This document shows, one piece after another, positions 7,559-15,772 of a stretch of DNA of 27,581 bases. Each line of letters starts with the position of its first letter. Positions within the stretch are counted from its first letter, which is position 1. Under the pieces are notes generated by a model, which saw only the letters and a list, made by a program, of their open reading frames with translations, made no database searches and was not told the origin of the DNA. The DNA comes from an uncultured Flavobacteriales bacterium (GTDB lineage: Bacteria; Bacteroidota; Bacteroidia; Flavobacteriales_D; Crocinitomicaceae), in the NCBI GenBank assembly GCA_937973685.1, contig CALJKJ010000059.1, positions 1-27,581 on the forward strand, in the 5' to 3' direction. Position numbers and translations under genes: made by a program.

Positions 7559-8943
7559 TGAAACAGCGTACCCTTTTATTTTCAGTTTTCATTGGCCTTG
7601 TCGTAATGCTGATTATTAGTTCGTGTCGCAAACACCAAAACGAAGCATTCGTTGAAGATCAAGATTGGTTAGCAGGAGGTGGTCAAACGACCTTTATACA
7701 AGGAAATGGCGCTTTTGGGCAACCATTTCAAGGCATGACACCAGCACAAAATTGGTTACACGAAATAGGCGACAAAGGTTTTGAAGCAATTTTTGTTAGT
7801 GCTCCAGCACCAAAAAACAGTGGTTTGGGTCCGATTTTTAATGCAGTTTCTTGTGCTGCTTGCCACATTTCAGACGGAAGAGGTAAAGCGCCAGAAGCTG
7901 GTGAACCATTGCAATCATTATTGATTCGTGTTAGTAAAGCTGGTGAAGATGCAACAGGCGGTCCAATGGAAATGCCACTGTTTGGCGGTCAATTTCAACA
8001 AAAAGCTGTAGCAGGAAATGTTCCAGAAGGTGATGTTTCAATCATTTATGCATACCAAACAGGTTTATTCTTTGATGGCGATTCCTTTGAATTACGCACA
8101 CCTACAATTTCGTTGATCAATTTGTATCAAAATGCGTCCGATCCGTTTTTAATGTCTCCTCGAATTGCTCCTCCAGTATTTGGTTTGGGATTGCTCGAAG
8201 CTATTCCAGAATGGATGCTCCTAGCAAAGGCTGATCCTACCGATGCGAATAACGACGGTATTTCTGGTCGTGCCAATTATGTCTGGGACGTACTTTTGCA
8301 CAAAACTGTTTTGGGACGCTTTGGTTGGAAAGCAAATACACCCAATTTGATGCAACAAATAGCGGCAGCATTTAATCAAGATATGGGAATTACAAATACA
8401 CTTTTTCCAACGGAATCTTCATGGGGACAAACACAATACGATCAGTTAAATGATGACGTTGAATTAGCAGATAGTATTTTACATGCTGTTGCTTTTTACA
8501 TGCGTTCTTTAGCTGTCCCTGCTCGAAGAAACGTGAAAGATCCAGAAGTGATTCGCGGTCAGCAGATATTCAATGCAATTGATTGCGCAAAATGTCATAC
8601 ACCCAAACAAAAAACAAAAGTTGATGTTGTTTTTCCGGCAATATCGAATCAAAAAATCTTCCCGTACACGGATTTGTTATTACACGATATGGGGGCTGGA
8701 TTAGCAGATAATCGCCCAGATTTTTTAGCAACTGGATCGGAATGGCGAACTCCACCATTGTGGGGTATAGGCTTAACAGAAGTTGTAAACGGTCACTCCA
8801 ATTTTTTACATGATGGTCGTGCGCGCAGTTTGTTGGAAGCGATACTTTGGCATGGTGGAGAAGGAGAAACGTCAAAAAATAAATTCAAACAACTTTCTAA
8901 AAGTGATCGCCAAGCGGTGATTAAATTTTTGAAATCGCTCTGA
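7558..8943 (+). CDS. Di-haem DUF1111 oxidoreductase (thiol oxidoreductase/peroxidase-like) lipoprotein
   Basis: A 461-residue protein with a lipoprotein signal (IISSC, Cys23) and two c-type haem sites, CAACH (99-103) and CAKCH (343-347), spaced as in DUF1111 proteins. Other family signatures are GRANYVWD, GRFGWKANTP, TPPLWGIGL and FLHDGRARSLLEAILWHGGE. Family members resemble MauG/cytochrome c peroxidase and accompany imelysin proteins in iron-acquisition operons. It is the last gene of the 4862-8943 operon; 60 bp downstream a second Fur-like promoter drives the receptor gene. The exact redox substrate is unknown. Confidence 0.88.
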   Translation: MKQRTLLFSVFIGLVVMLIISSCRKHQNEAFVEDQDWLAGGGQTTFIQGNGAFGQPFQGMTPAQNWLHEIGDKGFEAIFVSAPAPKNSGLGPIFNAVSCAACHISDGRGKAPEAGEPLQSLLIRVSKAGEDATGGPMEMPLFGGQFQQKAVAGNVPEGDVSIIYAYQTGLFFDGDSFELRTPTISLINLYQNASDPFLMSPRIAPPVFGLGLLEAIPEWMLLAKADPTDANNDGISGRANYVWDVLLHKTVLGRFGWKANTPNLMQQIAAAFNQDMGITNTLFPTESSWGQTQYDQLNDDVELADSILHAVAFYMRSLAVPARRNVKDPEVIRGQQIFNAIDCAKCHTPKQKTKVDVVFPAISNQKIFPYTDLLLHDMGAGLADNRPDFLATGSEWRTPPLWGIGLTEVVNGHSNFLHDGRARSLLEAILWHGGEGETSKNKFKQLSKSDRQAVIKFLKSL

Positions 8944-8946
8944 TTG

Positions 8947-8987
8947 TTATTTAGAATCATTCTAAAATACCATTTTTATGGTATTGT
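8947..8987 (+). promoter_or_regulatory. Fur-like operator module, copy 2 (upstream of the TonB receptor)
   Basis: Holds a perfect 17-bp palindrome TTTAGAATCATTCTAAA (8950-8966), then the inverted repeat AATACCAT-TTTT-ATGGTATT, ending on TTG (8984-8986). It is 37/41 identical to 4775-4815. Aligning the two modules puts the -7 element at 9007-9014 (GAATTTTG, one mismatch), with the same 20-bp spacing as in copy 1. This argues that the receptor starts at ATG 9029, because the ATG at 9005 would lie inside the promoter. Confidence 0.75.
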
Positions 8988-9028
8988 ATGATGTTTGATT
9001 TGTGATGAATTTTGTAAAAAAAAACGTC

Positions 9029-11482
9029 ATGAATTTTCGAATACTTGTAATCATAGCATGCTTGTGTAGTAGTTCAATTTTCGCTCAAAAAGCTACCATC
9101 AATGGACTTGTTTCCAATCAAACCACTTTAACAGGTCTTTCTAACGTGCGTGTTGAACTTGGTAAAACAGGTTTGTATCAAATCACCGATGCAACTGGTC
9201 ATTTTGTATTTTCTGATATTGTAGCAGGTGAATATAAGTTACTTTTTGTTTGCGCTGGTTTTGAAACGCGAACACAGCATGTTTCAGTGAAAGCGAATGA
9301 TACAAATAATATTACAGTTTTCTTACAAGAAAAAGTTCTCGATATTCCAGATGTAGTCATCACGCATGTTTCGTTGACGGGCGGTGAACAAGGATTAAAA
9401 GATTTGCCGGGTTCTGCCTACTATATTTCACCAAAAGAATTGCAAAAATTCAGCTACACAGATATCAATCGCGTATTGAAAAGTATTCCTGGTGTCAACT
9501 TACAAGAAGAAGATGGCTTTGGTTTGCGCCCAAATATTGGGTTGAGGGGAGCTGGTGTTCAACGATCTACTAAAATAACAATCATGGAAGATGGAGTTTT
9601 GACAGCTCCAGCCCCCTATTCAGCGTCAGCAGCGTATTATTTCCCATCTATTGGACGAATGCAAGCAGTTGAAATATTGAAAGGAAGTGCGCAAATCAAA
9701 TACGGACCATACACAACAGGTGGAGCGATTAACCTGATTTCAACACAGTTGCCAACGCAATTTACAGCTCGCGTTACAGCCTTAGGAGGAAGTTTTTACG
9801 GAAAGAATTTACACGCTTATGTAGGGAATAATCAGGGGCAAATCGCCTATTCTGTCGAAGCGTTTCATTACGGATCTGATGGTTTCAAGCACTTGGAAAA
9901 CAACGCATCAACAGGATTCAATAAATCTGATTACTTGGCAAAAGTTCGGTTTTCGAGTAAGAAAACAGCAAAAGTTCAACAGTCATTAACGCTGAAAGCG
10001 GGATTGAACCATGAAGTTTCGAATGAGACGTATTTAGGCTTGACCTTGTCTGATTTTTCGGCAAATCCTTTTCACAGGTATGCAGCTTCTCAAAAAGATG
10101 TCATGACAACCAAACAAACGCAACTGACAGCAACCCATGTCATTCAAGTGAACAAGAAACTAACCGTGACATCAATTGTTTACCGAAATGACTTCAGTCG
10201 AAATTGGTACAAGTTAGATGCGGTGAATGATAGTGCTGGTGTCAAAAAAGGTATTGCTGATGTGCTGAAAAACCCTACTTTGTATGCTTCACACATGGCC
10301 ATCTTGCAAGGAGAAACAAGTTCAAATTTGGATGCGCTTTTTGTGAAAGGGAACAACCGTTCGTATTTTGGACAAGGCGTTCAAACAGTTATTGGTTTGG
10401 ATTTGAATTCAGGAGTTGTGCAACACGATATCGACTTTGGTTTTCGTTTTCACCAAGATGGGTTGGACCGTTTTCAAAACGAAGACAAATACCAAATGGT
10501 GAACGGAACAATGATGCAAACTGTCGCTGGTGAACTAGGTCGTGAGAGTAATCGCACGGCATTTGCACAAGCATTAGCATCTTATGTACAGTACAAAGCA
10601 ACGTTTAAAAAATTCTTAGTGACTGCTGGTTTGCGCAACGAAATGATCCAAATGCACGAAAAAGATTACGGTAAAAACGACCCAAATCGCACAGGAACTG
10701 ATTTAGTAGTCGCTAAAAATGATGTGTCGGTTTGGATTCCAGGAATTGCGGTTGATTACAAATTATCCGATAAATGGGCATTTTTTGCAGGGGTGCATAA
10801 AGGATTTTCGCCACCATCAGCCAAAGCATCATCTAAACCAGAAGCAAGCGTCAATTACGAAGGAGGTTTTAAAATCTTCCGTTCGGCATTCAATATACAA
10901 CTCGTAGCATTTTACAATGCTTATAGTAATCTATTGGGTTCCGATTTAGCAGCAAGTGGTGGAGCAGGAACGGGCGATTTGTTTAATGGAGGGAAATCAA
11001 TGGCAAAAGGTCTCGAATTATTCACGTCGTTTGATGCCGCAAAACAATTGAAAAAGAAGTTCGCATCACCGCTTACGATTTCTTACACCTATTCCGACGC
11101 ACGCTTCTTGAGTGATTTCGTGAGTACGTTTGAAGATTGGGGAACAGTCCGTAAAGGCGATGTTTTACCATATTTAGCACAACATCAATTGAATGTTGGG
11201 TTGTCTTACGAATACAACAAGTGGATGGTGAACGCTGGAATGAAATTCACCAGTAACATGCGTGCTGTAGCAGGAACAGGTAAGGCAAGTGGCATTGATT
11301 TGATTCCTCAAGCAACTATTTTCGATGCGAGTATAATTTACCAAGTAGCTAAAAATGTGCAATTGTTTGGAAGTATGACCAACATCACGGATAAAATATA
11401 CATCGTAGCTGCTCGTCCTGCAGGTGTTCGTCCAGGTATGCCACGTGCATTTCAATTGGGGTTGAAGGCGAAAGTTTTTTAA
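9029..11482 (+). CDS. FecA-like TonB-dependent receptor
   Basis: An 817-residue outer-membrane receptor. The signal peptide is residues 1-20 (ending SSIFAQ), followed by a carboxypeptidase-regulatory-like beta domain (~21-110), a plug domain (~130-240: DINRVLKSIPGVNLQEEDG, LRPNIGLRGAG, ILKGSAQIKYGPYTTGGAINL) and a 22-strand-type barrel ending LGLKAKVF. The plug wording is closest to FecA-like ferric-citrate receptors, but the ligand is not certain. The start at 9029 is preferred over GTG 9002 or ATG 9005 because it begins directly on the signal peptide and leaves room for the promoter. It has its own Fur-like module and follows the imelysin/DUF1111 operon, so all five genes probably form one iron-starvation unit. 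Confidence 0.9.
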   Translation: MNFRILVIIACLCSSSIFAQKATINGLVSNQTTLTGLSNVRVELGKTGLYQITDATGHFVFSDIVAGEYKLLFVCAGFETRTQHVSVKANDTNNITVFLQEKVLDIPDVVITHVSLTGGEQGLKDLPGSAYYISPKELQKFSYTDINRVLKSIPGVNLQEEDGFGLRPNIGLRGAGVQRSTKITIMEDGVLTAPAPYSASAAYYFPSIGRMQAVEILKGSAQIKYGPYTTGGAINLISTQLPTQFTARVTALGGSFYGKNLHAYVGNNQGQIAYSVEAFHYGSDGFKHLENNASTGFNKSDYLAKVRFSSKKTAKVQQSLTLKAGLNHEVSNETYLGLTLSDFSANPFHRYAASQKDVMTTKQTQLTATHVIQVNKKLTVTSIVYRNDFSRNWYKLDAVNDSAGVKKGIADVLKNPTLYASHMAILQGETSSNLDALFVKGNNRSYFGQGVQTVIGLDLNSGVVQHDIDFGFRFHQDGLDRFQNEDKYQMVNGTMMQTVAGELGRESNRTAFAQALASYVQYKATFKKFLVTAGLRNEMIQMHEKDYGKNDPNRTGTDLVVAKNDVSVWIPGIAVDYKLSDKWAFFAGVHKGFSPPSAKASSKPEASVNYEGGFKIFRSAFNIQLVAFYNAYSNLLGSDLAASGGAGTGDLFNGGKSMAKGLELFTSFDAAKQLKKKFASPLTISYTYSDARFLSDFVSTFEDWGTVRKGDVLPYLAQHQLNVGLSYEYNKWMVNAGMKFTSNMRAVAGTGKASGIDLIPQATIFDASIIYQVAKNVQLFGSMTNITDKIYIVAARPAGVRPGMPRAFQLGLKAKVF

Positions 11483-11537
11483 GACCAAACTGTCAATTTA
11501 ATTTTCAAGGTATTCAAGATTGATTTTTAAGAAAGCT

Positions 11538-11545
11538 TATATTTG
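11538..11545 (+). promoter_or_regulatory. -7 promoter element for kbl
   Basis: TATATTTG, an exact TAnnTTTG match, 20 bp before the ATG at 11566. The -33 element is not clear; the nearest TTG at 11520-11522 is only 15 bp upstream. Confidence 0.5.
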
Positions 11546-11565
11546 CAGGATAAAATGTAAATAGC

Positions 11566-12756
11566 ATGTACGGAAAAATCAAAGAACATCTCACAACAGA
11601 ATTAAACACCATCAAAGAAGGTGGGATTTTTAAGCGTGAACGTATTATCACTTCTCCACAAGGAGCACGTGTTACAGTTCAAAGTGGTGATGATGTGGTA
11701 ATCATGTGTGCAAACAATTATTTGGGATTGTCATCACATCCTGAAGTAATTGGTGCTGCAAAATCAGCATTGGATACACATGGTTTTGGTATGTCTTCAG
11801 TACGTTTTATTTGTGGAACACAAGATATTCACAAAACGCTAGAAGCAAAAATAGCGCAGTTCTACGGAACAGAAGACACGATTTTATATGCTGCAGCTTT
11901 TGATGCAAACGGTGGGGTTTTTGAACCATTGTTCACAGAAGAAGATGCCATTATTTCCGATGAATTAAATCATGCTTCTATCATTGACGGCGTTCGTTTG
12001 TGCAAAGCACAACGTTACCGCTACAAGCACAGCGACATGGCTGACCTTGAAGAACAGTTGAAAGCTGCTACTGCACAACGTTTCAAAATTATTGTAACAG
12101 ATGGCGTTTTCTCCATGGATGGTGACATTGCAAAAATGAACGAGATTTGCGATTTAGCAGATAAATACGACGCCTTGGTCATGACAGATGAGTGCCACAG
12201 TGCAGGATTCATAGGTAAAACTGGACGTGGTGTTCCGGAATACCACAACGTGATGGACCGCGTTGATATCGTCACTGGAACTTTAGGAAAAGCGTTAGGT
12301 GGCGCAATGGGTGGTTACACAACAGGAAAAAAAGAAATCATTGAAATGTTGCGCCAACGTTCACGACCTTATTTGTTTTCCAATTCATTAGCGCCAGCAA
12401 TTGTTGGTGCATCGATCAAAGTGTTTGATTTATTGAGTGCATCAACCGAATTACGCGATAAATTAGCTGCAAATACAGCATACTTCAAAGAGCGCATTAT
12501 AGCTGCAGGATTTGACATCAAACCAGGTGATTCTCCAATTGTACCAATCATGTTGTACGATGCAGCATTGTCCCAACAATTTGCAGATATGTTGTTGGAA
12601 GAAGGCGTATATGCCATCGGATTCTTTTATCCAGTTGTTGCAAAAGGTCAAGCGCGCATTCGTACACAAATTTCCGCAGCGCATTCCATTGCTGACTTAG
12701 ACAAAGCGATCGCAGCGTTTATTAAAGTTGGGAAAGCATTGAACGTGATTCAATAA
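11566..12756 (+). CDS. kbl: Glycine C-acetyltransferase (2-amino-3-ketobutyrate CoA ligase)
   Basis: A 396-residue PLP enzyme of the alpha-oxoamine synthase family. It matches the family in MCANNYLGLSSHPEV, GMSSVRFICGTQDIHKTLE, TDGVFSMDGDIA and TDECHSAGFIG, with the PLP-binding lysine at K242 in GTLGKALGG. Length is as usual for Kbl (~396-398). It cleaves 2-amino-3-ketobutyrate with CoA to glycine and acetyl-CoA in threonine breakdown. No threonine dehydrogenase gene is adjacent. KBL is preferred over AONS or serine palmitoyltransferase because of overall motif wording and length. It has its own promoter and is separated from both neighbours. Confidence 0.9.
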   Translation: MYGKIKEHLTTELNTIKEGGIFKRERIITSPQGARVTVQSGDDVVIMCANNYLGLSSHPEVIGAAKSALDTHGFGMSSVRFICGTQDIHKTLEAKIAQFYGTEDTILYAAAFDANGGVFEPLFTEEDAIISDELNHASIIDGVRLCKAQRYRYKHSDMADLEEQLKAATAQRFKIIVTDGVFSMDGDIAKMNEICDLADKYDALVMTDECHSAGFIGKTGRGVPEYHNVMDRVDIVTGTLGKALGGAMGGYTTGKKEIIEMLRQRSRPYLFSNSLAPAIVGASIKVFDLLSASTELRDKLAANTAYFKERIIAAGFDIKPGDSPIVPIMLYDAALSQQFADMLLEEGVYAIGFFYPVVAKGQARIRTQISAAHSIADLDKAIAAFIKVGKALNVIQ

Positions 12757-12768
12757 GTAAAATACGAT

Positions 12769-12798
12769 TATCTTTGTTACCTTTGGGCGCTACTTTTG
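12769..12798 (+). promoter_or_regulatory. Three consecutive -7-like elements upstream of the glycosyltransferase gene
   Basis: TATCTTTG (12769-12776), TACCTTTG (12778-12785) and TACTTTTG (12791-12798) all match TAnnTTTG. The last is framed by GCGCT...AGCGC, so an inverted repeat encloses it. The ATG follows at 12832. More than one start site is possible. Confidence 0.5.
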
Positions 12799-12831
12799 AG
12801 CGCTACTAATATTTTTGAAAATTAAACAGTT

Positions 12832-14694
12832 ATGTTGAAAACCCTTTTACTTTTAATCGGCCTTTCAGTTGGATTTGCTTCTTTTGGTCAAATCAAAAGA
12901 GATGTCAAAGGACGTATCCTTGACCAACGCACCGAAAATCCTGCAGAAAAAGTTGACTTAACCTTGACGGATAAAGCAACGGGGAAAGTGATGGAAACCG
13001 AAACAGATGACGAAGGGAATTATGTTTTCAAACAACTTACTCCAGGAACATACCGCTTAAAAATCACCGATCGTGATTACGATTCAAAAGCATTCGATGT
13101 AAACGTAGACGCTGATCACTCAGGTGATTACAACATGTCAGATTTTACTATTGAACTGAAAGTTTCGTGGTTGTTTAATTGGGGTGATTGGGGAACGAAA
13201 GAGCATTATTGGTCACACATCTTAGCAAAAATTATTTTGGTGATATACGCTGCTTGTATCATCTTGGTATTTATTTACTCGTTGATTCAATTGTCATTAT
13301 CGATTGCTTATGCACGTAACAGAAAGAAGAAAGCAGCTGAAATTCAGCCTGTTTTCAATCCTGAAACTGCTCAAAAAGTGACGATTCAATTACCGATGTT
13401 CAACGAAATGTATGTTTCGGATCGTATCATCGAAGCGATAGCTAATTTTGATTACCCACGTGATAAATTCGATATTCAAGTATTGGACGATTCTACCGAC
13501 GAAACCAAAGACTTAATCGCTAAAAAAGTAGCGGAAGTAGCTGCACGTGGTATTCAGATTGAACACATTCACCGTGTAGATAGAACAGGTTATAAAGCTG
13601 GGGCTTTGGATGCGGCGATGGACAAAGTAAAAGGCGATTTCATTGCGATTTTTGATGCTGATTTTGTTCCAGAACCTGACTTCTTACAAAAGACAATGCC
13701 GCATTTTGATTCCGATGAAATTGGCGTGGTACAAACACGTTGGGGACATTTGAACAAATCATATTCCTTATTGACAGAATTACAAGCATTTGGATTGAAC
13801 GGTCACTTTGCTGCAGAGCAGGGGGGACGTAATGCTTCGGGACATTTCATTAACTTCAATGGTACAGGTGGAATTTGGCGTAAAAAATGCATCGAAAGTG
13901 CGGGTGGTTGGGAACACGACACCTTGACAGAAGATTTGGATTTGAGCTACCGCGCGCAATTGAGAGGTTGGAAATTTAAATACTTGGAGCACGTTGTTGC
14001 ACCAGCTGAATTACCAATTACCATGTCTGCATTGAAAGCGCAACAACACCGTTGGATGAAAGGTGGTGCTGAGTGTTTCGTGAAAATGTGGCGTACGATT
14101 TTGACGTTCGAAAACGTGAAGTTGTCCGATCGTATTCATGGAATGGCACACTTGTTCAATTCAACAGTTTTCGTATTTATCTTGATCATGTCGATCATGA
14201 GTTTGGGTGTGTTACACATCAAAGACAGTTTTTCTGATTTGAATTACATTATCCGATACGGGGTTGTCTTTATTTCAAGTACTGTTTTCTTAATGTATTA
14301 CTACTGGTTGGCTTACCGCGATAAAACAGAAAACACGTTCAAGTCGTTTGTTCGTTTTGTGGGACGTTTCTTCCAATTCTTAGTCGTTTCATTAGGCTTG
14401 TCGTTGAGTAACACAGTAGCGGTGTTAGAAGGTTATTTGGGTATCAAAAGTTCATTTGTGCGTACACCAAAGTTCAACGTGAACAAGAAAACAGAATTCA
14501 AAGGAAACAAATACGACAAGAAAAGCATTTCGATTATCACAATCGGTGAAGGGTTTTTGATGTTGGTTTTCGGATTTACAGCAATCAACCGTGCTATCTA
14601 TGGCGATTTAGGAATGGTTCCTTTCCACTTGATGTTGTCGATTGGTTACGGATTGGTTTTCTTCAATACCTTAAAAGAATTAAGAACTGCATAA
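12832..14694 (+). CDS. Membrane family-2 glycosyltransferase (cellulose-synthase-like) with N-terminal Ig-like domain
   Basis: A 620-residue protein with a signal peptide (1-20, ending FASFGQ), a carboxypeptidase-regulatory-like beta domain (~23-108, with DDEGNYVFKQLTPGTYRLKI), a transmembrane helix (~130-158) and a cytoplasmic GT2 domain. Catalytic motifs are D219/D220 (VLDDSTDE), DAD (275-277), TEDLD (366-370) and QQHRW (404-408), the D,D,D,QxxRW pattern of processive GT2 enzymes. At least four further hydrophobic helices follow. Processive family members make polysaccharides such as glucans or cellulose-like chains; the product here cannot be told. The extra N-terminal exported domain is unlike plain bacterial CesA-like enzymes. 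It is a single-gene unit with its own promoter region and terminator. Confidence 0.88.
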   Translation: MLKTLLLLIGLSVGFASFGQIKRDVKGRILDQRTENPAEKVDLTLTDKATGKVMETETDDEGNYVFKQLTPGTYRLKITDRDYDSKAFDVNVDADHSGDYNMSDFTIELKVSWLFNWGDWGTKEHYWSHILAKIILVIYAACIILVFIYSLIQLSLSIAYARNRKKKAAEIQPVFNPETAQKVTIQLPMFNEMYVSDRIIEAIANFDYPRDKFDIQVLDDSTDETKDLIAKKVAEVAARGIQIEHIHRVDRTGYKAGALDAAMDKVKGDFIAIFDADFVPEPDFLQKTMPHFDSDEIGVVQTRWGHLNKSYSLLTELQAFGLNGHFAAEQGGRNASGHFINFNGTGGIWRKKCIESAGGWEHDTLTEDLDLSYRAQLRGWKFKYLEHVVAPAELPITMSALKAQQHRWMKGGAECFVKMWRTILTFENVKLSDRIHGMAHLFNSTVFVFILIMSIMSLGVLHIKDSFSDLNYIIRYGVVFISSTVFLMYYYWLAYRDKTENTFKSFVRFVGRFFQFLVVSLGLSLSNTVAVLEGYLGIKSSFVRTPKFNVNKKTEFKGNKYDKKSISIITIGEGFLMLVFGFTAINRAIYGDLGMVPFHLMLSIGYGLVFFNTLKELRTA

Positions 14695-14720
14695 TTTTTG
14701 TGCAACCTCAATACATGTTA

Positions 14721-14747
14721 AAAGCTCCTTCTGGGAGCTTTTTTTTT
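14721..14747 (+). terminator. Rho-independent terminator after the glycosyltransferase gene
   Basis: The stem AAAGCTCC/GGAGCTTT with loop TTCTG runs into a run of nine T residues (14739-14747), 26 bp after the stop codon. Confidence 0.9.
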
Positions 14748-14762
14748 AGTCTTTTTATTTTG

Positions 14763-14770
14763 TATATTTG
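14763..14770 (+). promoter_or_regulatory. -7 promoter element of the decayed gene
   Basis: TATATTTG matches TAnnTTTG and lies 32 bp before the ATG at 14803, so the remnant has kept a promoter. Confidence 0.45.
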
Positions 14771-14802
14771 CTGACGGAGCTACTATTACTTCTTTTGTTT
14801 TT

Positions 14803-15087
14803 ATGTCTAAAAATATAAAAAATGAATTATTCAATGTCCTTTCAGGAAAGAGCGAAGTTAGCAATGGATCAACTATCCAAACAATCGCCTGTTACCTTAA
14901 AGATGGCGAAGGAACAAGCGTTAGTATTGAAGACAAAAAGCATTTCAAAAAACAAGAAACAAAGAGTTTAGAAGAATTTGTTTCATAAAAAAATCTCTGG
15001 ATTGATACCTTTGATTTTTCTCAATATGTTAGTGAAGGCGCCGAACAACGTGTTTATTTAAAAGATGGTGAGCATGTTTTTTATTGA
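14803..15087 (+). pseudogene. Remnant with in-frame stop; possibly polyvalent kinase-like family
   Basis: A 61-codon ORF ends at TAA 14986-14988, but the same frame continues with protein-like sequence: KNLWIDTFDFSQYVSEGAEQ then RVYLKDGEHVFY, up to TGA at 15085-15087. The two halves read naturally as one protein, so the TAA looks like a nonsense mutation. A protein beginning ELFNVLSGKSEV...TIQTIACYL...FVS-xNLWID...QYVSEGAEQRVYL recalls the start of the 'putative polyvalent protein kinase' proteins found on Bacteroidota mobile elements. That match is from memory, and the expected ~150 following residues are missing. It is therefore called a truncated, inactivated accessory gene, though a short expressed peptide is not excluded. 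Confidence 0.6.
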
Positions 15088-15245
15088 ATGATCATTGTGT
15101 TTTCATTTTTTATAAATTTTAGCAAAACCGTTTACTATTTCCTCTCTGGATTAACGGAAAGAAACAACCAAAATAAAGCAGCAACTCATTACTTTCGTTC
15201 ATAACTTTTTATCCGATTTCTTCCATTTTTTACCAACGCTTTTTT

Positions 15246-15253
15246 TACTTTTG
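15246..15253 (+). promoter_or_regulatory. -7 promoter element of the umuD-like gene
   Basis: TACTTTTG matches TAnnTTTG, 19 bp before the ATG at 15273. No LexA-box sequence that I would recognise for this phylum is visible around it. Confidence 0.5.
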
Positions 15254-15272
15254 AAGCAAATCAATTGCTCTC

Positions 15273-15722
15273 ATGTCAGCGTTAAAATTACACAGTTCGA
15301 ATACCTTGGAAATCTTTTCTGCAGCGACAGAATCGGTTCTGGAATTGCCCGTTATTTCGGAGGGGATTAGTGCTGGTTTTCCTTCGCCTGCGCTCGATTT
15401 TATCGACTTAACAATCGACATGAACAAGCATTTGGTCAAACACCCTGCGACAACATTTTATGGACGCGTCAAAGGACAGTCGATGAAAGATGCAGGAATT
15501 TTTGATGGCGATTTGTTGGTCATTGATAAAAGCCTTCAGCCCACTGACAACAAAATCGCCGTGTGTTACATCGATGGGGAATTTACCATCAAACGCATTC
15601 AAATTCAAAAGGATTGCGTCTGGTTGATTCCAGAAAACGAAGCGTACCAACCCATCAAGGTGACGGCAGACAATGACTTTATTATTTGGGGAATGGTGAC
15701 ACACGTCATCAAAGCGCTGTAA
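15273..15722 (+). CDS. umuD: UmuD-like S24 peptidase (translesion synthesis subunit)
   Basis: A 149-residue protein of the LexA/UmuD family without a DNA-binding domain. The self-cleavage site is Ala34-Gly35 (GISAGFPSPA), the catalytic serine S70 (GQSMKDAGIFDGD) and the lysine K107 (FTIKRI). After DNA damage such proteins cleave themselves on RecA filaments, and UmuD' joins UmuC as DNA polymerase V. Length and motif spacing are typical for UmuD. The umuC gene begins 50 bp downstream. This gene is the intact single-domain counterpart of the S24 domain fused to the helicase at 934-3108. Confidence 0.92.
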   Translation: MSALKLHSSNTLEIFSAATESVLELPVISEGISAGFPSPALDFIDLTIDMNKHLVKHPATTFYGRVKGQSMKDAGIFDGDLLVIDKSLQPTDNKIAVCYIDGEFTIKRIQIQKDCVWLIPENEAYQPIKVTADNDFIIWGMVTHVIKAL

Positions 15723-15751
15723 ACCATAAATACCTTACGGACTTCCCAAGC

Positions 15752-15759
15752 TATTTTTG
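15752..15759 (+). promoter_or_regulatory. Possible separate -7 element before umuC
   Basis: TATTTTTG matches TAnnTTTG and lies 13 bp before the umuC ATG at 15773, inside the 50-bp gap after umuD. It might give umuC its own promoter, but AT-rich sequence can match by chance. Confidence 0.3.
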
Positions 15760-15772
15760 TAAAAACAACCAG

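Noticed and set aside
9002..9028. GTG 9002 or ATG 9005 as start of the TonB receptor
   Set aside because: Both fall within or before the -7 element found by aligning the two Fur-type modules; the signal peptide starts at 9029.
15686..15772. Longer umuC start overlapping umuD
   Set aside because: Adds 29 residues with no family resemblance; MFALVDCNNFYASC is the usual UmuC start.
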